DNA of 12,841 nt from an uncultured bacterium (GTDB lineage: Bacteria; Auribacterota; Tritonobacteria; UBA1439), in contig CALLYX010000223.1 of the NCBI GenBank assembly GCA_937858775.1, forward strand, positions 1 to 12,841, in the 5' to 3' direction. A model generated the notes under the pieces. The model had not been told where the DNA came from and did not search any database. It worked only from the letters and a program-made list of their open reading frames with translations. The first letter of the stretch is position 1, and every line of letters starts with the position of its first letter. Both the position numbers and the translations under genes were made by a program. Shown piece by piece: positions 7,541-12,841 of this stretch.

Positions 7541-8389
7541 ATGGATACGGATGAGATCAGGGCGGATGTGCGGCAGTCGGTCGCGGGGGACGGGACGGCG
7601 CTGCTGTTCAGGGAATGGGCGCCCAAGTGCCCCAGGGGCACGGTGGTCTGCGCGCACGGTATCAGGAGCCATAGCGCATGGTACCTCGATTCTTGCGCGT
7701 TTCTCGCCCGGAGGGGCTACCGGGTGGTATTCCCGGACCGGCGCGGTTCGGGTTTGAACCGCGGGGCGGAGGGGAGGGGGGGAGAGGGTGTCGCGGTGTG
7801 GATGGGCGATTTCGAGCATTTCATCGCCGCCGCCGCGCGGGAACTCCCGCGGATGCCGGTCCACGTGATCGGCATTTCGTGGGGCGCCCGCCTCGCGGCC
7901 CTCGCCGCGGCCGGCCGCGCCCCGGTACGGAGCGTCATCTTCTCGGCCCCGGGCATCGCCTCACTGAGGGATTGCGGACCCCTTGCCAAGATCGGCATCG
8001 CCGCGGCGCTGCTCACGCGCTCGACGCGGAAGTACGCAATCCCCCTGGACGATCCCGCCCTTTTCACCGACGACCCGGACGAGCGGAACTACATCGAGGA
8101 TGACCGGTTCGGGGTCCGCCGCGTGACCGCGCGCTTCCTCTACGAGAGCAGGAGGCTCGAGCGCATGGCCGCGCGGGCTTTCGAGACGGCCGCGGTCCCG
8201 GCGCTGCTTCTTCTCGCGGGGAGGGACGAGATCGTGGACAACGAGCGGGTGAAGCGGATCTTCGCGCGGCGCCGGGGGGCGGAGGGCGCGGTGAAGACGT
8301 ACCCGGAGGCGCGGCATACGCTGGAGTTCGACGCGTGCCGCGCGGAGTACTTCGGCGACATGGCGGCGTGGTGCGACGCCCACGGGTGA
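7541..8389 (+). CDS. Alpha/beta hydrolase, monoacylglycerol-lipase-like
   Basis: This 282-residue cytoplasmic hydrolase has a complete Ser-Asp-His triad: nucleophile Ser113 in the elbow GISWG, Asp229 in LLAGRDEIVD and His259 in EARHTLEFD. The oxyanion-hole segment is CAHGIRSHS (37-45). These features fit the Hydrolase_4 / serine aminopeptidase S33 group, which includes monoacylglycerol lipases and lysophospholipases. A lid region lies around residues 140-205. The start is ATG 7541, with GGAAGG at 7531-7536; longer in-frame extensions would run into the enolase-superfamily gene. The gap from that gene is 38 bases. It probably cleaves or transfers an acyl ester or amide in this pathway. No signal peptide is seen. 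Confidence 0.85.
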   Translation: MDTDEIRADVRQSVAGDGTALLFREWAPKCPRGTVVCAHGIRSHSAWYLDSCAFLARRGYRVVFPDRRGSGLNRGAEGRGGEGVAVWMGDFEHFIAAAARELPRMPVHVIGISWGARLAALAAAGRAPVRSVIFSAPGIASLRDCGPLAKIGIAAALLTRSTRKYAIPLDDPALFTDDPDERNYIEDDRFGVRRVTARFLYESRRLERMAARAFETAAVPALLLLAGRDEIVDNERVKRIFARRRGAEGAVKTYPEARHTLEFDACRAEYFGDMAAWCDAHG

Positions 8390-8400
8390 CCGTACCTCCG

Positions 8401-8416
8401 CCGCGGATTTCCGCGG
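8401..8416. other. Small GC hairpin in the hydrolase-SDR gap
   Basis: CCGCGG (8401-8406) and CCGCGG (8411-8416) pair across an ATTT loop in the 81-base gap. There is no T-run, so it is not a convincing terminator. It could stabilise or modulate the transcript between the hydrolase and SDR genes, or be chance in GC-rich sequence. The gap ends in GAGGAGAG (8453-8460), a good ribosome site for the gene at 8471. Confidence 0.25.
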
Positions 8417-8470
8417 GCCGGCACGGGCCGCCGGGGGGAACACCTCCGGAATGAGGAGAGAGGGGGCGTC

Positions 8471-9457
8471 ATGTTCGCGTTGGTGACCGGCGCGACGGGG
8501 TGCGTGGGGAGCAACCTGTCGGAGCTCCTGAAAGAGCGGGGGCATTCGGTGCGGGCGCTCGTGCGGCCGGGGAGCGACACGGCTTTCCTTCGGTCGATGG
8601 GCGTGGGGCTCGCTGTCGGCGATCTCGATGACCGCGCCTCGCTGGACGCCGCGGTGAAGGGCGTCGACGCCGTTTTCCACTGCGCGGCGGCGGTGAGCGA
8701 CTGGGCGGGCCTCGATGAGATGCGCCGCGTGAACGTCGATGGGCTCGGTCGGCTTCTCGCGGCGAGCGCCGCCGCCGGCGCGCCGCGCTTCGTCTACATG
8801 AGTTCCATGGTGGTGCTTGGGATGGGCAGACAGGAGGACCTCGACGAATCCGCCCCGTACGTTTTCACCGGCGACAACTACAACACGACGAAGATAGAGG
8901 CGGAGCGGCTGCTGCTGGAGTTCGCCGCGCGGACCGGGCTTCCCGTCACCGTGATCAGGGCCCCGTACGTGTACGGCCCGCGGGACCGGCAGATGTTCCC
9001 CCGCATCCTCCAATACCTCGCCCGCGGGAAATACGCCTATATCGGCGGCGGGGGGAACCCGTTCACCCTCGTCTACGCCAAGAACCTCGCCGACGGCCTC
9101 ATCAGGGCGGCGGAAACCCCGCGGGCCGTCGGCCGCGTCTACAATATCACCGACGGCGCGGCGGTGACCAGGCGTGAGCTCATAACGGCGATGGCGGACG
9201 AGTTGGGGCTTCCACGGCCGAAGAGGAACGTCCCGTATCCGGCGGCCAGGGTCGTCTGCGCCGTTTGCGAGGCGGCCGCGAAGTCGTTGCGCCTGAAGAC
9301 CCCCCCGCTGCTCAACCGGTTCCGGCTCAAGTTCATGCACACCCACCTGACCTTCGACATCTCGAGGGCCCGGCGAGAGCTCGGCTACGGCCCGGATATT
9401 CCTTTCGACCGGGCCCTGAGGGAGACGGTGGAATGGTTCAGGAAGAACGCTGGATGA
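8471..9457 (+). CDS. NAD(P)-dependent epimerase/dehydratase-family reductase (extended SDR, 3-beta-HSD-like)
   Basis: This 328-residue extended short-chain dehydrogenase starts directly with the cofactor motif VTGATGCVG (5-13). The adenine-side Asp51-Leu52 lies in VGDLDD, the active-site serines in YMSSM (109-113), and Tyr137 and Lys141 in the YNTTK motif. FDISRARRELGY (295-306) near the C-terminus is the usual family ending. Overall it resembles 3-beta-hydroxysteroid dehydrogenase / sterol-4-alpha-carboxylate dehydrogenase types and the OleD 2-alkyl-3-oxoalkanoate reductases of bacterial olefin synthesis, rather than sugar epimerases. In a ketosynthase-containing operon, reducing a beta-keto acid or ester is the natural job, but sugar modification cannot be excluded. 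GAGGAGAG upstream supports the start. Confidence 0.85.
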   Translation: MFALVTGATGCVGSNLSELLKERGHSVRALVRPGSDTAFLRSMGVGLAVGDLDDRASLDAAVKGVDAVFHCAAAVSDWAGLDEMRRVNVDGLGRLLAASAAAGAPRFVYMSSMVVLGMGRQEDLDESAPYVFTGDNYNTTKIEAERLLLEFAARTGLPVTVIRAPYVYGPRDRQMFPRILQYLARGKYAYIGGGGNPFTLVYAKNLADGLIRAAETPRAVGRVYNITDGAAVTRRELITAMADELGLPRPKRNVPYPAARVVCAVCEAAAKSLRLKTPPLLNRFRLKFMHTHLTFDISRARRELGYGPDIPFDRALRETVEWFRKNAG

Positions 9458-9551
9458 CGGGGCGCGGATGCAGGCGGGGCGGCCGCCGGGTGACGGCCGA
9501 TCCCCCGGCGGCTTGCCCCCCCGGGCCCCCGGGCTTGACGTCGAGGCGTTC

Positions 9552-10529
9552 ATGATCCTCGTCACCGGCGCGAACGGCTACGTGGGGGCTCACCTCGTCG
9601 CGAGGCTTCGCGGCGATGGGGCGGCGGTGCGGGCCCTGGTGCGCAGGGGATGCCCCGAGGACGAGAAGGCGTTTCTCCGCGCAGCGGGGGCGGAACTGGT
9701 CGAGGCCGAGATCGAGGAGGCCCCTTTGCTCTCCCGGGCCCTCTCCGGGGTTGAGACCGTCGTGCATCTCCTCGGAAGCATCGAGCGGCCCCGAAGCGGC
9801 GGATACCGCGGGATGCACACCGCCAAGACCGCGATACTTGTCGGGGCCTTCCGCGATGCTGCAGCGGCGCGCGCGGACCGCGGGGGGCGGGGCGGGGGAA
9901 GGGTGGTTTACCTGAGCGCGCTCGGCGCGTCCGCGTCGGCGGCGAACGAGTACTCGCGCACGAAGGGGGAGGCGGAGGAGCGGATCGCGCGCTCCGGCCT
10001 GGGGCACGTCATCGTGCGCTCGTCGCTCATCTTCGGGAGGGAGACAGGCGGCCGCGACAGCAAGATCGTGATGAAGCTCGCCGGCCTCGCCGCCTCGGGG
10101 CGGCCGGTGCCCCTTGTCGGGGGGGGGCGAAACCGCCTCCAGCCGATCTACATCGCGGACCTGGTCTCGTGCCTGCGCGCGGCGATCGCGGCGGAGGGCC
10201 GGAGAAGCGAGGTGTGGGATGTCGGCGGACCGGAGGTGCTGACGCTCAGGGAGGTGGCCGGGAAGCTCATGCGGATGCTCGGGAACGGGAGGGGCGTCGT
10301 CGGGATCCCGTATCCTCTCGCATACGCGCTCGCGTGGTGCGCCCGCCTTGCCCGGGCCGAGGGAAGGCTCAACCTCGAGCAGGTGCGAATGTCGCGCCAT
10401 GACGCGGTCTGCGGCGTCAATGCGGCCTACGCCGCGTGCGGGGGACGGCTGACATCATTCGATGCGGGGATGCAGATGACCGTCCGGAAGTTCGGGGCCG
10501 GGGCCCTAACGGGCGGGGCGCGGCGATGA
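9552..10529 (+). CDS. Atypical SDR, NDUFA9 / NAD(P)H-binding family
   Basis: This 325-residue oxidoreductase has the cofactor motif VTGANGYVG (4-12) and a YSRTK motif (Tyr134, Lys138). RVVYLSALGAS (117-127), IVRSSLIFGRE (154-164) and LQPIYIADLV (196-205) are characteristic of the atypical SDR group related to the complex I subunit NDUFA9 and to ubiquinone-biosynthesis and isoflavone-reductase-like proteins. The start at 9552 puts the Rossmann fold at the N-terminus; an in-frame ATG at 9468 would add a Pro/Gly-rich peptide without homology. GAGG at 9543-9546 is a modest ribosome site. The 94-base gap before it holds no promoter that I can see. The stop overlaps the next gene by ATGA. It probably acts on the same lipid or keto intermediate as its SDR neighbour. 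No role in respiratory complex I is implied. Confidence 0.82.
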   Translation: MILVTGANGYVGAHLVARLRGDGAAVRALVRRGCPEDEKAFLRAAGAELVEAEIEEAPLLSRALSGVETVVHLLGSIERPRSGGYRGMHTAKTAILVGAFRDAAAARADRGGRGGGRVVYLSALGASASAANEYSRTKGEAEERIARSGLGHVIVRSSLIFGRETGGRDSKIVMKLAGLAASGRPVPLVGGGRNRLQPIYIADLVSCLRAAIAAEGRRSEVWDVGGPEVLTLREVAGKLMRMLGNGRGVVGIPYPLAYALAWCARLARAEGRLNLEQVRMSRHDAVCGVNAAYAACGGRLTSFDAGMQMTVRKFGAGALTGGARR

Positions 10530-11455
10530 TCTGGCCCTGCGTCGCGGCCGGGGCCGCGCTGGCGGCGTACGCCTATTATTTCACCGTCCACTACGTCCGC
10601 CTCATCACCAACATCTTCCTCAACTCCACCATCTCCGCACCGCCCCAGAACCGATGGGGGATCGCGGGGGAGGTGGTGAAGTTCCTCAGCCTCGACGGCG
10701 TCGGCCTCAAGGGGGTTTTCGTCCCGTGCCGCTCCGGCGATCCGAAGGGAACGGTCGTGTTCGCGCACGAGGTCGGCGCCGGGCTCAACTCCTACGAGCG
10801 GTATTGCGCCTTCCTCCTCGACGAGGGCTACCAGATCTTCTCATTCGACTTTCGCGGCCAGCACGCCGGGGAGAACGAACATTACAATCCGACGCAGTGG
10901 GCGAGCGAGAACGAGTATTACGATCTCCTCGGCGCCATCGCCTGCGTCCAGGGGAGGGACGACGTCGACCCCGACCGCATCGCCCTGTTCGGCGTCTCCC
11001 GCGGGGCGACCACCTGTCTATGCGTGCTCGGGAGATGCCACGGTGTCAAGGCGGTCGTCTGCGACGGGGCGTTCTCCACCATGGCTACAATGGGGAGCTA
11101 CATACGGCGGTGGGCGCCGATCTATTTCCCCCGCTGGATCGCCGAGAGACTCCCCGGGTGGCTGATCGTCTACCTGAGTTTCCTCGGGCTAAGATCCGCC
11201 CAGCGGAGGCTCGGCTTGAGGCTTCTCTCCCTGGAATGGTCGCTCAGAAGGAATACCGGCGTCCCCGTCTTCATCATCCACGGGAAAAAGGACCGCTACA
11301 TCGAGCCGCGCCTCGCCCCATGGCTCTACGACCGGATCCGCGCCTCCAAGGAGCTGTGGATCGTGGATAGCGCGCGCCACAACGAGGCGGTCCGGCACGC
11401 ACCGGAGGAGTATCGGAGGCGCGTCGTCGCCTTCATCCGCGAATACATGCCGTAG
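10526..11455 (+). CDS. Membrane-anchored alpha/beta hydrolase
   Basis: This 309-residue hydrolase has an N-terminal hydrophobic helix (about residues 3-27, WPCVAAGAALAAYAYYF and on) that is probably an uncleaved membrane anchor. The catalytic triad is Ser158 in FGVSRGA, Asp256 in IHGKKDRYIE and His285 in ARHNEAV. GTVVFAHEVGAG (75-86) forms the oxyanion-hole strand. It resembles the DUF/S9-S33-type hydrolases often annotated as alpha/beta hydrolase or prolyl oligopeptidase-like proteins, and is not a close copy of the hydrolase at 7541-8389. Translation starts at ATG 10526, overlapping the SDR stop in ATGA, so the two are coupled. As the last gene before the hairpins, it may release or transfer the product at the membrane. 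Substrate is unknown. Confidence 0.84.
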   Translation: MIWPCVAAGAALAAYAYYFTVHYVRLITNIFLNSTISAPPQNRWGIAGEVVKFLSLDGVGLKGVFVPCRSGDPKGTVVFAHEVGAGLNSYERYCAFLLDEGYQIFSFDFRGQHAGENEHYNPTQWASENEYYDLLGAIACVQGRDDVDPDRIALFGVSRGATTCLCVLGRCHGVKAVVCDGAFSTMATMGSYIRRWAPIYFPRWIAERLPGWLIVYLSFLGLRSAQRRLGLRLLSLEWSLRRNTGVPVFIIHGKKDRYIEPRLAPWLYDRIRASKELWIVDSARHNEAVRHAPEEYRRRVVAFIREYMP

Positions 11456-11530
11456 GGGCGCCTGGCGATCCATCCCGTACGCCGCGGGATTTATCCTCCG
11501 GGCATCTCCGGCCGTCCCCGAAAGGCCGCG

Positions 11531-11573
11531 GCCCGATCGTCGTCGGGCGCCCGCCCCCGCGTCTGCGGGGGCG
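11531..11573 (+). terminator. Tandem hairpins, probable operon terminator
   Basis: Two hairpins stand back to back 76-118 bases after the last operon gene. The first pairs GCCCGA (11531-11536) with TCGGGC (11543-11548). The second is a perfect 9-bp stem, CGCCCCCGC (11552-11560) with GCGGGGGCG (11565-11573), closed by the loop GTCT. The following CTATTCCGTTTG has only scattered Ts, so this is a weak-tailed intrinsic terminator at best. It lies directly before a new promoter, which supports a transcription-unit boundary. The rest of 11456-11530 shows no gene. Confidence 0.5.
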
Positions 11574-11582
11574 CTATTCCGT

Positions 11583-11611
11583 TTGACCGCGCGCGCGGGC
11601 GGGTTTACAAT
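11583..11611 (+). promoter_or_regulatory. Sigma-70-type promoter of the PAS-GAF gene
   Basis: TTGACC (11583-11588, 5/6 match) and TACAAT (11606-11611, 5/6 match) are separated by exactly 17 bases. The start point would be near 11618, giving a very short leader to ATG 11630. GGAAGG (11618-11623) would serve as Shine-Dalgarno sequence, 6 bases from the ATG. Its position right after the hairpins indicates that the signalling gene is transcribed independently of the biosynthetic operon. Confidence 0.6.
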
Positions 11612-11629
11612 GCCGATGGAAGGCCTGCC

Positions 11630-12481
11630 ATGAAATCGGGTCCGTCGCGCCGTTCCGCCTCCCCCCCGCGCGGGAAAAGCCGGGGGGTGCGCCGCCCCCC
11701 CCGGGCCGATCTCGGGATCGAGCGGGTATTCGAGTCGATCGGGGACGGGATATGCATCCTCGACGCCGAGGGCCGGATCGTCCGCTGCAACGCCGCGATG
11801 CTGTCGTTGCTGGGGGAATCGCCGCCGGCGATCGAGGGCCGGCTCTGCTGGGAGGCCATACACCGCGGGGGCGGCCCCGCCGAGGAATGCCCGTTCCTTC
11901 GCGCCCGGATATCACTGCGGCGGGAGTCCGCCACCCTCGTCCTCCGCGGAAGGCGCTTCAGGGTGGTCGTGGACCCGATCGTCGGGCGGGACGGGCGTTT
12001 CGCGGGCGGAGTCCATACGCTCCTCGGCCTCGAGGGGCAGGCCGAGGAGAGGATCGCCTCGCTCGCGGCGCTGCCCGGGGAGAACCCCAACCCCGTGCTC
12101 GACTGCCGCGCCGACGGCGCGATCATCTACATGAATCCCGCCGCGGAGCGCCTCTTCCCCTCGCTGCGGGAGGAGAAACTACGGCACCCGTTCCTGGCGG
12201 GGATCGGCGCCCTGCCGGCTGCGCCGGCGCGCGGCGGCCCCCGGGCGGTTCAGCGCGTGGTCGCATGCGGGGAGGCGCGGTACCTCCAGACGATATTGAG
12301 CCGGCCCGGCGAGGGCCGTTTCAGGGTGTACGGTGTCGACATCACCGGGCACGCCCTGGCCCGTGAGAACCTCGCGCGCCTGAACCGCACCTACCGGGTG
12401 ATCTCCCGAATCAACGACGCGATCGTGCGCTCCGCGGACCGGCGGGTTCTCTTCGACACCGCCTGCCGGATCATGGTCGAA
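11630..12481 (+). CDS. PAS-PAS-GAF signalling protein, truncated at the 12480 junction
   Basis: About 284 recognisable residues. An Arg/Pro-rich N-terminus (1-26) is followed by PAS domain 1 (about 27-135, with SIGDGICILDAEGRIVRCN and a CW...ECP cysteine pattern), PAS domain 2 (about 140-245, NPNPVLDCRADGAIIYMNPA to RVYGVDIT), and a linker plus the start of a GAF domain, LNRTYRVISRINDAIVRS then LFDTACRIMVE. This order is common in sensor histidine kinases and PAS-GAF-GGDEF proteins, so an output domain should follow. It does not: after Glu284 the frame stays open to base 12841, but its Arg/Val/Asp/Ala-rich translation no longer resembles GAF, and the opposite strand encodes a secreted protein instead. 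The gene is therefore cut by an apparent chimeric joint. It has its own promoter and may or may not regulate the neighbouring operon. Confidence 0.72.
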
Positions 12482-12841
12482 CGTGAAGCTGCCGGTAGGG
12501 CTCGATATGCCGATGCCGGCATAGACCCGGTTCGGCGTCGCCTTGCCGTCGATCTGCAGGTTGACGGTGAAGCCGGCGCTGTCGCTGGTGCGCGGCGGCT
12601 GCGACCAGCTGTAGTCGACGCTGTAGGTGTTGTAGTCGAGGTCCTTGAGCGCGATGTGCCCGTCCTGGACCGACCAGCGCACGTCGGGGCCGACATTGTC
12701 GGGCACGATCTCGATGAGTTCGTAGTAGGGCCCCTCGGCCAATGCCGTGCTGCTTACAGCAAAAAGGGCGGCCAGGCCGCCCAGTATCATGCCGACGAAG
12801 AGCAAAAGTGCAGCCCCACCGGGCCGCACGCTATCCGACAC
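12480..12841 (-). CDS. N-terminal part of a secreted beta-rich protein, from a probably foreign segment
   Basis: Reading leftward from the right edge, about 120 residues form a credible protein. There is a short polar start (SDSVRPGG), a hydrophobic signal segment AALLLFVGMILGGLAALFAV, a cleavage site near STALA-EG (residue 35), and then a mature region of alternating polar and hydrophobic strands such as YYELIEIVPDNVGPDVRWSV and FTVNLQIDGKATPN. A GTG at 12839-12841 could be the start, but the true start may lie beyond the edge. The sense ends near SFTFD (about residue 122); beyond it the frame only mirrors the PAS-GAF gene. I do not recognise the family. Base composition looks slightly less G/C-rich and lacks the long G or C runs of the rest, by eye. 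Confidence 0.6.

Noticed and set aside
7961..9565. Long minus-strand open frame of 534 codons
   Set aside because: It lies opposite the well-supported hydrolase and SDR genes, is rich in Arg, Pro, His and Gly, and has no domain motif. Long antisense frames are expected in such GC-rich coding DNA.
12179..12478. C-terminal continuation of the minus-strand secreted protein
   Set aside because: Beyond about residue 122 the frame is the antisense of the PAS2 and GAF region and becomes Pro/Arg/His-rich, so it is a readthrough past the joint rather than a real C-terminus.
12482..12841. In-frame continuation of the PAS-GAF protein to the window end
   Set aside because: The frame stays open but gives an Arg/Val/Ala/Asp-rich peptide unlike GAF, histidine kinase or GGDEF sequence, while the opposite strand reads as a signal peptide and mature protein.
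1..12841. CRISPR arrays, tRNA or rRNA genes, insertion sequences
   Set aside because: No regularly spaced repeats, no cloverleaf or rRNA-like stretch, and no transposase or terminal inverted repeats were seen on either strand by eye.

Overview
The window is high-GC, gene-dense bacterial DNA. Ten genes lie head to tail on the + strand from base 291 to 11455. They are bracketed by a sigma-70-type promoter (142-170) and a pair of GC hairpins (11531-11573), and read as one biosynthetic operon or several closely coupled ones. The organism cannot be named from sequence alone. A DUF1571 protein, a bacterial GH3 acyl-adenylase and paired FabF-like ketosynthases suggest an uncultured planctomycete, other PVC-group or Omnitrophota-like bacterium; this is inference.

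Layout. Bases 1-109 may hold the tail of an upstream gene. Bases 291-3731 encode two tandem FabF-type ketosynthases (KS1, KS2) and a SAM methyltransferase, packed with almost no spacing. Bases 3781-6275 encode a GH3-family acyl-adenylating enzyme overlapped by ATGA with an exported DUF1571 protein. Bases 6336-8389 encode an enolase-superfamily (muconate-cycloisomerase/dipeptide-epimerase-like) enzyme and a serine alpha/beta hydrolase. Bases 8471-11455 encode two extended/atypical SDR oxidoreductases and a second, membrane-anchored alpha/beta hydrolase, the last pair again overlapping by ATGA. After the hairpins a second sigma-70-like promoter drives a separate PAS-PAS-GAF signalling gene from 11630.

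How the genes may work together (inference). The ketosynthases would build or join acyl chains. The SDRs would reduce keto or oxidise hydroxy groups. The methyltransferase and the enolase-superfamily enzyme would tailor the product. GH3 would adenylate a carboxylic acid and pass it to an amine, the hydrolases would cleave or transfer esters or amides, and the DUF1571 protein would handle a lipid outside the cytoplasm. No acyl carrier protein, dehydratase, malonyltransferase or transporter is encoded here, so the pathway must borrow these from elsewhere. The most striking residue-level oddity is KS1. It keeps the active-site Cys and first His but has Asp where the second catalytic His of FabF-type enzymes should be, beside a fully intact KS2.

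The right end looks wrong. The PAS-GAF gene loses its GAF homology at about base 12480, exactly where a minus-strand secreted-protein gene entering from the right end loses its own reading sense. Two unrelated genes truncated at the same point suggest an assembly chimera or recent recombination joint, so bases after about 12475 should not be assumed to belong to this genome.
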